A stretch of DNA of 64,000 nucleotides, taken from NCBI GenBank assembly GCA_022702545.1, contig JAHRBC010000005.1:4859501-4923500 (forward strand), given 5' to 3'. The position numbers were made by a program, and so were the translations under genes. Origin of the DNA: Phycomyces nitens. Lineage: Eukaryota; Mucoromycota; Mucoromycetes; Mucorales; Phycomycetaceae. Shown in pieces: positions 34,506 to 47,150 of this stretch. The notes under the pieces were generated by a model. It saw only the letters and a list, made by a program, of their open reading frames with translations. It did not search any database and had not been told where the DNA came from. Each line of letters begins with the position of its first letter. The first letter of the stretch is position 1.

Positions 34506-34780
34506 CACTGGAAAAACCCCTCGATTTCACCTAGTATAAATGGTGCAGATGGGTACTAGAAACATAGAGCTTTTTTCATCTCAGACATTATTTTTTTTAA
34601 AAATAAAAAGTATAATTTTGATGCATCCTATTGGTTCGGGCAAAGGATCAAAGAACAATAGCCTTTTTCTTGTCTATAAAATGACAGCAAATAAAAATAT
34701 GTAGCACTTGTTTCCTTTTTTATCTCACAATCAAATAATATAAACTATGTCTTCTATTTCCGCACAAAATACTACTGCCT
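34506..34780 (+). mobile_element. CACTA-like element G, left end and first codons of its transposase
   Basis: CACTGGAAAAACCCC at 34506 has the form of the element ends. It is followed by a leader resembling those of B and D (TATTGGTTCGG, GCAAATAAA, GTAGCACTTGTTTCC) and an ATG at 34747. The distance from end to ATG is 241 bp (243 in B, 244 in D). Eleven codons (MSSISAQNTTA) can be read before element B copy 2 begins at 34781. The rest of G is not in the window. Confidence 0.65.
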
Positions 34781-35022
34781 CACTGGGAAAACGGTGGGCT
34801 ATTCTACTGTGCACAGTTAACTGAGAACGTGGAGAAAGCTGAAGCAAATTTGCAACTCAACACGTTTTTTTGTGATCACCTTGAAAATATTATTTTATTG
34901 TATTTAATTGGCTCGGATATAAAGAACAGGAGATAATATTTTTATACTCTTATAAAACCGTAGCAAATAAAGCATATGTAACACTTGTTTCCTTTTTGTT
35001 TAAACTTCAATACACAAATACC

Positions 35023-38000
35023 ATGTCTTCTACTTCCGATGTCTACAATGAGAAGTGCTTTTGCCCTAGATGCAGTACAAGCAAGAATGGTTACAGTCTT
35101 GTCCAGAAACTGACTGCTCAACATCATGCAAAGAGAGCAAGATTAGAGCGTCTTGAAAATTGCAAAAGGGGCAAGTTACTTTTGTAAACACTCTATGAAT
35201 TGTATCATAATATATTTTACTAGAAATCTCCTCTCAACGCAATATGATAGATGTTGATTTTGAACGTCAGGATTATTTATTGGCATAGCAATAGAAACTA
35301 AATAACTACTATATTCTATATCTGGCTACCTTGTTCCATAAAGTCAGGTCCTCAGATGTACTTGGTGATCAGGAGAACTCGCCATTTTTGGAAGCCGATC
35401 CTTTTGCCGATCATGGCGAAATTGGTGCTGACAATGAGGCTAATGCCGATGCCGATGCTGATGCCAATGCCGATGAGAATGAGATGGACGGTGGTGATGA
35501 TGACGACGAGGGCGATTTGGAAGAGATCGAAGTTGAGGAGTTGGATGGTGAAGGTCAGTGTTAAATAGAGAAAAAGCCTAAAAAATTGGGTGTTAATATT
35601 TTCCATTTTAAAATAGATCCTTTTGCCTCCCTCCAAATGCCTGAAAACCCAGTGCACAGGTTCATTGCCATTTCTGTTGTCCTGTTTGCATCCCGTTATG
35701 TGGTTGACAAGGCACCGTTGTCTTGATCGAGTTTGTCAACAAGCTCTTGACAATCTATGATCAAGATTTCCAACTGCCCACAAGCCTGCTTGGTCTGCAG
35801 CGCATGACAGGATTTTCAGCCATGTCCCAAGGAATAAGGAAATCTGTTGTGTGCCAGGATTGTCACAAGGTGTACGAGGAAGCTGGGTCTGTTCCCCTTC
35901 AGTGCGATTGCCAGAAGCCAGGAGCACGTTCCTCTTGCAATTCCCAGTTGATGAAGGTGTCATCATCAGGTGCTTTGGTAGCCAGACGCCAATACAACTA
36001 CCATTCTGTCAAGCAGGCGTTGAGAGTGTTTTTCCTCCACCCAGATTTCGAAGCAAGAATCCGCCATTGGAACAAGGAGCTGAAGGTCGAAGACACGATG
36101 TGCGATGTGTACGACGGCGCCATGTGGAAGGAGCTCAAAGACTCGAATGGTGTTTCTTTCGTCCAAGACCCACGTTCTCTCATGCTGACATTGAACGTTG
36201 ACTGGTTCCAGCCGTTCAATGGGGTGACCTATTCCTGTGGTGCAATCTACTTGGCCGTCAACAATCTTCCTAGGGCTGAGCGATTCAAGGCAGAGAACAT
36301 CATTCTTGTTGGACTTATGCCTGGGCCCAAGGAACCAAAATCTGACGAGATCAACCACTATCTCAAGCCATTGGTGGACGATTTGGAAGAGCTGTACGTT
36401 GGTGTGAAGATGCAAACTGCCGAGTGTTCATCAGGTGTTACCGTCCGTGCTGCATTGTTTATGGTGGCGTGCGACATTCCAGCTGCCAGAAAGACGAGTG
36501 GGTTTACTTCCCACAACAGCACCCATGCATGCTTCAAGTGTAGTCGTGGTTTCTCTCGTTTGGACGGAACAAACAGCGTTGACTTTCGTGGCTTCGACTC
36601 TGCACAGTGGTCCCTTCGCAGTGGTGTCGAAAATCGGTTGCATGCTGAGGTGTGGAAGAGTGCCAGTACGCCCTCAGAAAGGCATCAGCTGGAAATCGAA
36701 AATGGCGTTCGATGGTCCCAGTTGCATCGCCTTGGATACTTTGACGTTGTTCGCTGCACGATCATTGATCCCATGCACAATCTCTTCTTGGGTACGGCCA
36801 AGCAAATGGTCGAGAGGTGGATTGACGATGGCCTGATCACAGACCGTGATCTTGCTGCCATGCAAAAGACTGCCGAGTCTATGGTTCTGCTGGCCGATTA
36901 TGCTGTCCTCAAAGGCAAGATCGGAAAAGGCTTTTCCTACATGAAAGCAGACGAGTGGAAGTCCTGGGTCCTCGTATACTCTCCAGTCCTGTTGAAAGGT
37001 GTGCTCCCTCCTGACAACTTCAACAACTGGATCAGCTTCATTGATGCCTGCCGCCTTTTGGTCAAGCCAGCAATCTCGTTTTCCAAGGCAACCGATGCCC
37101 ACGATTTCCTGGAAACGTTCGGTCGAAGATGTCAGTCCCTATATCCTGCAAATCTTCTCACTTGTAACATGCACCTACACCTTCATCTTCATACCATTAT
37201 TCGTGATTTTGGACCAGTGTACGGTTATTGGCTGTTTTCATTTGAGAGATACAATGGATTGTTAAAAAACATCAAGACCAACAGACGAGACGACTTTGAG
37301 TCCACCTACATGAAGAACTTTATTAATGATGCATACAAGGGCGATTATGTATCTTCTGTTCTTCAATGTCCCAGTCAAACCCCCTTCCGCCCCTTTATGT
37401 CCAAGCTTACCTCCTCCTCCTATGCCCCATCCTATGCCCCATCCCATGCCTCCTCCCATGCCTCCTCCTATGCCCCCTCCTATGCCATGTCTCAAGGCCC
37501 TTTCCGGTTGAGAGCATTTATGCAAGCCTCTATGAATCCACTCTCTATCAAAGGCAACGAACCTCTCCCTCCTTCTGCGTTGCCACTCTCTATGAAACCG
37601 TATGAATCAATGAACGACCTTGAATATCCCTATCTCTTGGAACACTATAAGCTCGTATATGCAAAGCCAGATTTAGTGGATTACCGACATGCCTCATCTT
37701 CCCCGTATTTTGTTGACAACCAAATATGCAAGATCGCGTCTATCGATCTCCTTGGCCAGTCATACAAAGGCAAGAAGGGTACTGTCGGTCATGGTTCTTA
37801 TGTTCAAGCTCTGTTCTCTGGAAATGGCGACGAAAATCCGACTGCGTACACAGGCGAGATTCAATATATGTTTGTCCATTCCCAGTCTATGCCCCCTATG
37901 TCTCATGGCCGACTAAATCATCATCACAATAAGCAACATGTTTTCGCGTACGTTTGCTGGTTTGTCTTTGATTCCGAGCGTACAAGAGAACATGAAAGTG

Positions 38001-38155
38001 TTGACATTTGTAGGCCACAATTTTCTCCAGCCAACTACCACAGTATTGTGCCTGTACATCGCATTCTGTTAGAAGTAGCACTGGCTGAACATATGACCCA
38101 AAATAATGTAAAGAAGATACTGGTTATCCCTTTACCTAAAAAAATATATGCTTAA
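35023..38155 (+). pseudogene. Element B copy 2 transposase, one frameshift
   Basis: Exons correspond to copy 1: 35023-35170, 35224-35265, 35344 (or 35356)-35553 and 35617-38155, again with a GC donor after exon 1. Here the exon 3 to 4 junction is in frame (leading to ATG 35637), unlike copy 1. A base is missing near 35710 (GACAAGGCACC against GACAAGGGCGCC), which stops the frame after about 25 codons of the body. An open frame of 810 residues resumes from 35723. The two copies are thus broken by different single-base losses. Confidence 0.88.
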
Positions 38156-38301
38156 GTTTTAATAAAATATGTCTTTACTCATTTTTAAACAAGATTGCAT
38201 ACCAGAATAAAATAAACAAGTATAGGATTTGAATGAGTCTTTAGGATTGAGTGCATGAGAGGAGCAAAGATGAGGTTTTTTTTATTTTTTTTTAAATTTT
38301 T

Positions 38302-39502
38302 TTAATTTCTAATGGCCCATTCAGGCGGGGGAGGGACCATTCCCTCCGGGACTGCTACTTCGTTGACGCAGCCAAACTTTCGACGAAGCATCTGACAATG
38401 TCTTGTTCCCAAGCCGGCAAGCACATAGTCATCAACGAGTTCAAGGAAATGATTGAACTAAAATATTCATTAGTATTCTATAAAAATAATAAACAATATT
38501 CTTTGCGAATTTATTTACCTCGTCGCTTTGCCAGCTTGGGCGCACAGTGAGGATGCGACGCCCGAACAAAGCATCGCTCCCCTCATCGTCAGACTCACCC
38601 TCAGACATTGCTGCCTTTTGGATGAGATTGCTGCAGTCCCGGTCCATTTCTTGGTCAATCGCCGCCTTGTTATTGGAGTATGCCTCCCGGCGGTGAGTGA
38701 GATGCTGATGAAATATATGATTGTCAATTGAGTTAATAGGAATTCTTTTCATAATAAAAATAATAACTCACATCCGCCTGACGGCCATTTCTTCTTGAGT
38801 GAGCATTCACTTCTCAAAAGACTTCTTCTCCTGAGTCCGCCTTCCATTGAAGTTGGTGTATATATACCGGCAGAGGTCAGGGTACCTCAACCCAGACTCG
38901 AGAAACCTTGGCTGGAGATAGGCCATTATCTCAAGTACCAACTCTTTGTTGGGACTCTCGTTAAAGGCCACGTCTGTTCTCCAGCTAGGCTTTCGGTTGT
39001 TAGCCTCAACCAAGTCTGGGTTGTTGGACCTGAAGTTTTGGGTCTTCAGGTAGCGTCTGATGAAGCCCTAATATATTTTTAGAAGGTATTAGACTAGCAA
39101 TATATTTCAATAGTATATACTCACATACGCGCGGTTGGTTTCCTGCATTTGAGGAGCTTCAAACGCAGCAAGTGCAACCACAGTGGGGGAGAGAGGAGCA
39201 GCAGCAACGGGAGCAGCAACAATGAGGGCAGCAACAATGGGGGCAGCAGCAACGGAAGCAGCAGCAACGGGGGCAGAAGAAGTTGCCCCAGGGACATTTC
39301 CAAAACCATCCAAGATGGCAATGGTACTGGCACCATCTTGGATGATAACACCAAGCCTGGTGTCCATAGTGGCTAGCCTGGTGCCAACAGAACGCACCTC
39401 TCCAGTCACATTGGACAAACCAGCCTCCACACTGGTCAATCTGTCCATCAATTCCCTGAACTCGTCGGTTGTTCAAGGAGCAATTGCACGTCTGTTTGCC
39501 AT
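38302..39502 (-). pseudogene. Element B copy 2 accessory protein, inactivated
   Basis: Exons corresponding to copy 1 are 39502-39125 (378 nt), 39067-38772 (296 nt), 38704-38519 (186 nt) and 38457-38302 (156 nt). Codon 10 is TGA where copy 1 has CGA. Exon 2 lacks 10 bases in its basic tail, which shifts the frame. Exon 1 has two fewer 15-bp Ala/Val/Pro repeats. The mutations are consistent with a decayed copy. Confidence 0.88.
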
Positions 39503-39920
39503 AATCTACAAAATATCAAATAATAATTTTCAATTGTTAATTGTCTTTATTTCATGGGATCTCATATAAAATATGTAATGTCTTATACATACAATTGATA
39601 TTTGTTTTATTGAAAGGTTTTGGGAAGCAGAAGGGTGTGTTGTGTGTGAACAGGCCTTTGAGAATATAAAATACAGAGTATTTATAAAAAAAGAGTTTGA
39701 TGAGCGGATCCAAACACTTCTTGTACACACTAATGAATGGCTCCATTTGTTTTTAGATTCTATCCATTACACCTATTCTGTCTCTGTTTCAAATTATATA
39801 TCCTTGTATTCTTTTCTTTTTTGCTCTTTTTTCCTTTCCCTCGTTTCCTATATCCGGGCCCATTTTTTCTTTCTTTTTTACACCTCTTTACACTAAAAAA
39901 TCAGCGGCTTCTTTATAAAC

Positions 39921-41690
39921 ATGCACTCATTCCAATACATCCTGCCTGCATTGCTCATCCAAACAATCTGTGGTCAGTTAAATGTGCTTTTAGCATCTCA
40001 CAAATTATCCTAACTCTCTTTTTTTTTATTTTATAGACCTCCTCAACTCACACAGCTTTATTATATGGTTCAATCATCAATATTGAGCTAAAAAAATCTT
40101 TTTGTGTCAAACGATTTTCTATTCTAACATTGCTTATTTTATTGTAGACTACACCACCAATCACCCCATCTACCTCTTCCTTCATGTACGATTGTAATCA
40201 TAATGGTAATATCTTTTTTTGGTCTTTATATTTTTTATAATATTATTCTGATCCTCTCTTTTTATCTTATAGCCTTCCGCCACTCACACAGTCTATTATA
40301 TTGGTATCGTCATCAGTGTTATGGTAAAAAAGAACCTTTTGGTGTCAAACTTTTTTTTTCTCTAACGTTGTTTATTCTACTTGGGTCACCCCCATCACAC
40401 CCTGTCCGTCTCTTCCATCATCTACAACTGGTTATCATAATGGTAATGCCATTTCTTGGTCTATACTTTTCTATAATATTATTGTTATTCTCTCTTTTTA
40501 TTTTATAGACATATTCCGTTCACACGCCTATTATATGGTATGGTCATCAGTGGCATGGTAAAAAATCGTGTCAAATAATTTTCCCCTTTAACGTTTCTTA
40601 TTCTACTATAGACCGCCGCCATCAATCACCCCATCTGGCTCCCCCATCATCCTCAACTGTTATCATAACAGTAATACTGTCTCTTAGTCTTTCTACTTTC
40701 CATAACACTATTCTGATTCTCTCTTTTTATCTTATAGACCTCCTCTACTCAAACGGTCTATTATATGGTATCGTCATTGGTGGCTTGGTAAAAAATATTT
40801 TCGTGTCAAACTATTTTATCCTCTAACGTTTCTTATTCTACTATAGACCGCCGCCATCAATCACCCCATCTGGCTTCCCCATCATCCTCAACTGTTATCA
40901 TAATGGTAATGCTGTCTCTTAGTCTTTATACTTTCCATAACACTATTCTGATTGTCTCTTTTATCTTATAGACCTCCTCTACTCAAACGGTCTATTATAT
41001 GGTATCGTCATTGGTGGCTTGGTAAAAACTCTTCGTGTCAAACTATTTTCTCCTTTAACGTTTCTTATTCTACTATAGACCGCCGCCATCACTGTCCACC
41101 CCATCTGGCCCCTTCATCATCTACGACTGGTTATCATAATGGTAATGCCTTTTCTTGGTCTTTATCTCTTTCCATAATATTATTCTGGCTATTTACTAAT
41201 ATTGTTCTATACTCTTAATAAGAATCTATTGTTGGTCATCATGTAACATCCCTCTACTTAATTGTCAACTCTGTTTCTGGTATGTAAATCGATTATTCTA
41301 TTACCCAATTCACCCATACTAATTTACTTTACCCCATCTCTAGTCAATCTAATCATACAAGATGCCATGCCATGCCGCACAACTCAGCCCCACTTTGTCC
41401 GTTCTTATCCATCCCTTACAATGTAAATATAAAATACCTCGCATCTTGAACAACACCCGCACTCTTGAATATATGTCACTAATATAACTTTTATTGTATT
41501 AGAATACTGCCGCAACCACCCAAATTGCCGTCGGTCCCTATTTTCAGGTATTTTTCAGTAGTGAAGCACCCGATCCAAGTAGTATCAAGTAGGCCGGTAG
41601 AAGCGGCAAGGATAAACAGTAATAGTATTAGAGCTTGTGTATAGAGCCATTCTATTCTTTCCAATAAACACAAATATAAACCATAAACCT
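39921..41690 (+). ncRNA. Element B copy 2 mini-exon unit, uninterrupted
   Basis: This is the full-length version of the unit split in copy 1. Exons of about 50-59 nt have GT/AG borders, three tandem exon-pair units lie at 40612, 40847 and 41079, and the later exons end before GTAAATATAA (about 41422) and at about 41505-41549. The CATTCTATTCTTTCCAATAA block at about 41649-41668 probably marks the 3' end. The first exon could start at ATG 39921 (hydrophobic, MHSFQYILPALLIQTIC), but no long spliced frame follows. Confidence 0.5.
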
Positions 41691-41860
41691 AATAAGTACG
41701 GGGTATAAAACAATGGGGGGATCATTCTATGCTTGATTGCACAGTAATAGTATTCAATGATTGGTTAATTGCTTGAGGATATCCTTGATACCATGGAGAA
41801 AGCCAGCTTCTCCCCAACTTTATTTGCTGTGTGTAATCGTCTTTTCAATTTATAAACACA

Positions 41861-41940
41861 CGAGCTTCGCTCCCCCCCCCTTTGGGGGGTCCCCCACACC
41901 CCTCCCTTCGGGGGGGCCCCTCTCGGCCTATGTTTAAGAA
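41861..41940 (-). repeat. GC-rich hairpins at the Helitron 3' end
   Basis: Within an AT-rich region, short palindromes occur in series: GAGC-GAA-GCTC at the terminus, a run of six G with six C around AAA, and a further C/G-rich arm around GAAGG. Helitrons carry a 3' hairpin that acts as a transposition terminator; several stacked stems are more than usual. Confidence 0.7.
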
Positions 41941-42143
41941 AGAATATCTTCTTACTACCAGATGTTAGACTATACTACGTTTTACTGCATAGCTTTAATA
42001 ACTAATTCCAGCAGTTTGGTTCAGTCGTAGACTTCACAACTAATAGGTCTACTGGTATATATATTTAAGATAAAAAAGGCGATTGATAAGATAATTTTAT
42101 TATTATATAGGTAGAGAAACAATAGAGCTAATAAGAAGTATGA

Positions 42144-45100
42144 TTACACAAATCGGAAAACTTCTTTGAATACAATGTTTTTTGTTTGACATGTTTGAGG
42201 GTGTATAGAGCCTGCAGTTGGGATAGTGGGGCTTTCACTTGTATCAATCATCACTCTAATAGAGTTCAAGTTACGCACCCGTGATAGAGCTACATACAGC
42301 TGGCCATGAGAGAACACTGGACATGGCAGGTATACACCAATCTTGTCTAATGTTTGACCCTGTGCTTTGTTGATCGTCATATTAAATGCTAGGCGAAGAG
42401 GGAACTGGGTCCGGTTGAATGGAATTTGCCCTTCAGTGCTTGATAGGCTTAGTTTAATCCTTGGGATAAAGGCATCTTTGCCTGCAAATGTTCCGTTCAG
42501 AATCTTCCCTTTGATGACATATCGATCAAGTGATTCGCAGATTAAACGGGTTCCATTGCATAGTCCATTTGCCGGATCCAAATTTCTCAGAAGCATTACT
42601 GGACATCCAACCTTGAGCTTCAATTTATGAAGAGGAAGACTTGAGGACTCAAATGAATTGAGAAACTCAATGGGGTATGAAACCTGGTCTTCTTCTGATT
42701 GCCCTTCATCAATGCTGCGGTATTCAACCAATTGGCCAGGAAATGACTCCAAAAGAATATCATTTATCTTTCTGACATCTGAGTTCTTGGGAGTAAGAAT
42801 TGCATGGCCAGCAAGAAACTCATTACTGGGATTAGCAGAGTGTAGGTCTGGGAAGATCGTACTTGTCAGATTGTAAAGATTGGAGCCTTTTTCTATCATC
42901 GACTCTGGGAGCTGAATGGTCTCAGCATCACCAAGTGTGGCCTCACGCCCTTCTCCAACCCGCAAAAGGTAATCTGCAAAATCTTGCAATTGGGTTGCCT
43001 GGTTTGGGTCAGTAGATTGAGCTACACGCATGTTTGTAGTCAAGTGGAGAGATTTGACATGTTGCCAGACAGGAGAACGGTTGATACATTGATCCACAAT
43101 CTGACTTCTCGTTCCACCAGGAATCACAGGAAGTACTTGCCTAAAGTCTCCTCCAAAGACAATAAGCTTTCCACCGAAAGGAACTCGAGACAATTCTTGG
43201 TCTTCCAGCCGCATTATATCCCTGAACGTTCTGTCTACAGCTTCAAAGACATGACGGCTAACCATGGATGCCTCATCCCATACAATCAACTTTGCCATCT
43301 TCAGAAGTTTTCCAGCAGATGATCGGGGTGTAATTGAACATGTTGACGTGGCATCAACTCTAAGTGGAATCTTAAAGCATGAGTGGGCAGTTCTTCCACC
43401 ATTCAGCAGCAACGCCGCAGTTCCACTTGATGCCACTGCAAGAGCTATCCCAGAGCTTCTTCTCGTCTTTGTCAGCAACGCATTAAAGAAATATGTCTTC
43501 CCTGTTCCTCCAGGACCGTCAACAAAAACAACTTTGTGCTTCTTGGTTCTTCATCAAGTGCTTCAACAATTCTGTCATACACTTGTCTTTGACTACCATT
43601 GAATGGCATAGTGTCAGGATTGAGGTAACCTCGACTTTGGCGGCAAAGATCCAATTCTTCTAGTATGTTTTGGATATTTTCATCCACTTGTTCTTGCTGA
43701 CTTGGCAGCACAAAGCCTTCATAGTCTTTGAGACTAAACCCATGTACTGACAGGTATCGTTCAATACCTAAGAGAGTCTGATTGTATGCGGCAAGTTTGT
43801 GCTCTTCAAGCTGCTCTTGGTCTCTTGTTTCAATGCCGTCCAGCTCTCTGTGAAGATAATCTTCTGACATTGCATCTCTGTGATTAATCCAAAGATTGTG
43901 CGGATCAGAAGGTTGACAGAAAACCAACAGTAGCGCAAACAAACTTCTGAGTGAAGAAGGCAACTGGTATTGTGCTGCCTCTACCATACACTCATTCCAT
44001 TCATTATCTGTTGCAAGGAGGTCAAGCATTCTTGCTGCAGCTTGGTAGCTTCCCTGGTCTACACCATTGACAGTCCTGATGTCAGCGAAAGATGTTGCTC
44101 CAGGGACATTGAGAAGCAGAATGCGAAGATAATATCTATCAACATCTCTGGGGGAGACGGTATAGATTCGCCCAATTATCTTCCCATGCTGTCTCTTTTG
44201 TGGTGTCCATATCTTTGATCCCCTGTTCCAGACAAAATGTTTGGGAAATTTGACATAATGTATATGTCTGGCTTCCGGGTGTTGAGCATTATATTCAAAC
44301 CATGCTGTCAAGGTTGTTCTCGAATAATTGCTTGCAATGTTTTCAGGGTCACTGGTTTCTCTAAAATATACCAATTGTCCATCTTCAACATGGACAGCAA
44401 GTCTTTGGTGGGCAGGCGATTCTTGGTGAAGAGGGAATGAAAAGAGGCACCAAGACGACTCTGAAGCAGATACATATCTACCATCAAGGAATTCTTGGAT
44501 TTCATTCCGCACTTGAGGTTCAGCGTCTTCGATCACTGCTCTTGTTCGGTCATGGCCTTTGTATACGTATTTGTACAGATATTTAACTGAAGAAATTGTG
44601 GAACATATTTCAACATTAATATGAGCATCATACTTTGCACAAAGATATGGATTATGTGGAATAATCCATTCATTGTTGAGTTCGAGTCTCCCTCTCTTCA
44701 CTGTCTTTCCATCATCTCGTCTTCTGTACAAAGGATACCCTCTACTATCTTCTTCAGTAGATTCTCTTAGTTTGCGTGGGTAGCCCTTTGAACATTTGCC
44801 CTGTTTCATGCATTGCGCCCTGGGATTGAGCATTCCACATGGTCCATGGACCATGTTTCTTGTCACAGTTTCATATGCTAACGGGAACTGATCTTCATCT
44901 GGAATCTCTGCAGAAACAATTGCATCGTACTCGGTTGGATTGACTGGCTTATCTTCAGGTCTTAGAATCAATAGCATATGCGCATGAGGCAATCTACGTT
45001 TCTGAAACTCAATTACACTGATGTGTGCAACTACTCTTCCAAGTACATGCTTCTTCAACAAATCGTCCATAAGCTCCTTCATTTTCAGCCTGAAAACACG

Positions 45101-46957
45101 CAAGGTAAGATCAGGTCTATCATTTGACGATTGCCCCTCCAACAATTCTCTTGTAATCTCTGGCCATCTTGGATTGCATGTCATTGTAATAAAGTAGTCA
45201 GGTTTACCAAAATGACTGACTATGCTGATAGCATCTTGATACAACTGTCGCATGTGTCGAGGGCTTCCAATAAATGTAGATGGAAGTATCAAAGGAAATC
45301 CTACACCTGTCAACGAATCACCTTGAGCATTTATGGCGTCTTGAACACCACTGTATACTTCTGCCCGGAGTTCATTCTGGTGATGTCTCAGATAATTCAG
45401 CCTTTGCTGCTCCATCTTGGCATACATATCAACTATGAATTGTTGAAAAAGCCGACCAAAAAGATGCAAGTGATGTTGTGTATCTGTACGATACATCAAG
45501 CGAAAACTGTACCAATGCATTATGCTCACTGATTCACCAGAAATTGACTTGGAATTTATGGTCCATCCATGGTCTCCTTTGGGAAATATAAGAACATAAT
45601 GTAAAGCATCGTACGATTGGTGAATTTCACTAATTCTCTGAAGTTGACTTTGTTGAGTATGTAATATAATATCTCTTCCTGTTGCGTTTGAGTTGTCATC
45701 CATAATAACAGCTACTTCTGATTGAGTCGGTGTGTTATATCTGCGAGAATCGTCAGTGCTTTCTGCTCTTAGGCGTAACGTAAGATCACAAATTCTGCCA
45801 TTTTCTTGGGATAAAGCAGCAAGAGACTTGAAGAGAGAAACAAAGGGGTTCACTTTATGCATAAGGGTTTGCAATGTACTCAAGGCTTCAATGTCTAATT
45901 CCCCTGTTGTATTTTGGCGATGATTGATTTCGTTTTCAGTGTCATAGATATAGATCTGAGCAAAGGAAGGAACAGAATCTTCGACAGGAAGCAGAGAGCC
46001 AATCTTGTGGTGCAAACTGCCACTGATACGAAAGTTGTATGCTCCGCCATTGTTGTTTGCAACAGATTGATCAATTTTAACACCAAGGGATGTGAAACTC
46101 AAAGCCATATTGTAGTTACGAATTTTTTCCATAAATGCCTTTGATTTTGGGGTTTGTCGTGTTAGAAGCGAATGAATTTCAGTAGGAGTAGGCTCATACG
46201 GGTGCAGAATAAATCGCCCTGATCCACAACACATGGAAAATGCTGGCTTTGCAACTGTTGACCTGGAAGTTCTTTCATTAAGCCACATCATTGAGTGGCA
46301 GAAAGGACACGCGATATTCATCCTGCCAAGATCAATTCTTCCAGGTTCTAGGTTTCCATTGATTCTAGCAGCATTCAAGGGCGAAGTTGTTGCTTCTGTT
46401 CTTGTCAAATTGTTTCTGTTATTGCGACAGTTTCGATGAGTTGACCTTCTGTGTCCAGGTTGAAGGCAACTGCCACAGATAAGTACAACAGTATTGACTG
46501 TGCTTTCTACAGAGTTCTCAGAAACTGTTTCTTCCAATTCAACATCTCTGGTATCAAATACTTCTACATTATTATCCTCCATAATAACTTCCTCGGTATC
46601 CTCAACAACATCCTCAATAACGTCCTCAATAATGTCGACAACATTGTCATCAGTATTCTCTACTACAGGAATTTGTAGAAGAGTAATGGCTGAAATATTC
46701 TCTTGATTCTCAATAGAAATCTCAGGAGATGATGAATTCTCTTCGATTGTGATGTCAGCACTCTCATATCGGGCTTGTTTTCTCGGTCTGTTATTCTCTA
46801 GACCAAAACGTGGATTCATAGGACAATGCCGGCTTGTACGGCGATAATGTCCAGGTTGTTTGCAGCTTGCACAAATTGGGGTAGTTGATGAGCTCATCTT
46901 AAATGTTGAAATTAGCAAAGAGAAGCAAATTGTGATTTTTAAATGTATAAATATCAA
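42144..46957 (-). pseudogene. Helitron replication initiator-helicase (RepHel), one frameshift
   Basis: The N-terminal part (46957-43472, 1161 residues; a likelier start is the second Met, about 46897) has two zinc-knuckle-like motifs, CASCKQPGHYRRTSRHC and CGSCLQPGHRRSTHRNC. It then has a Helitron-like N domain, the HUH nuclease segment with EFQKRRLPHAHMLLIL, and the tyrosine motif KYLYKYVYKGHDR. The C-terminal part (from about 43545 down to 42144) is a Pif1-type helicase: Walker A GPGGTGKT at about 43522-43499, Walker B LIVWDEASM, FGGDFRQVLPV, and the C-terminal NKAQGQTLDKIGVYLP and LYVALSRVRN. The two frames overlap out of register. A single-base loss near 43545, just before Walker A, separates nuclease and helicase. 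It would roll-circle transpose the element if restored in register. Confidence 0.9.
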
Positions 46958-46969
46958 GACTTGGTCTGG

Positions 46970-47150
46970 GTTTAAATTCGTATCTCTGAAGGATTTAGTG
47001 CCGAGAGATGAAAGATGCGTATATTAAGATGTAAATCACATGACTTAGGTTAAGTCTTAATTCGTATCTCTGAAGGATTTTAAGACGTAAATCACATGAC
47101 TTAGGTTGAGTTTTAATTCGTATCTCTGAAGGATTTTATATATATTAAGA
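46970..47150. repeat. Tandem repeats at the Helitron 5' end
   Basis: Three copies of ATTCGTATCTCTGAAGGATTT (within about 46975-47140) and two of GTAAATCACATGACTTAGGTT lie between the RepHel start and the 5' terminus. They could hold promoter or replication sites; no function is shown by the sequence. Confidence 0.8.

Larger units (their letters stand above)
34781..41860 (+). mobile_element. CACTA-like element B, copy 2, right end missing
   Basis: The left end is identical to copy 1 for many bases (CACTGGGAAAACGGTGGGC at 34781). The target bases are CCT before it, inside element G. It follows copy 1 through transposase, accessory gene and mini-exon unit, without the C insertion. It stops at ATAAACACA (41860), which in copy 1 is followed by TAATC at 18466. 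A Helitron end follows instead, so the last 260 or so bases and the right end are absent. Confidence 0.92.
41861..47150 (-). mobile_element. Helitron, probably complete
   Basis: On the minus strand the element would begin TCTTAATATATATAAAATCC (47150 downward) and end in GAGCGAAGCTCG at 41861. The left junction lies after an A and the right junction before a T. In the empty homologous sites (18465/18466 in B copy 1 and 27588/27589 in D copy 1) the insertion point is A|T, the Helitron target. The 3' end has GC-rich hairpins, as expected, though it ends CTCG rather than the common CTRR. The flanks belong to two different elements (see findings). Confidence 0.75.

Noticed and set aside
33816..34559. 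Several 90-120 residue frames rich in Phe, Pro, Ser and Tyr
   Set aside because: They overlap in different frames of a pyrimidine-rich strand, have low complexity and no splice or domain support.
41861..41940. Mitochondrial GC cluster or contaminating segment
   Set aside because: The GC-rich palindromes sit exactly at a Helitron terminus with the expected A|T target, which explains them better.
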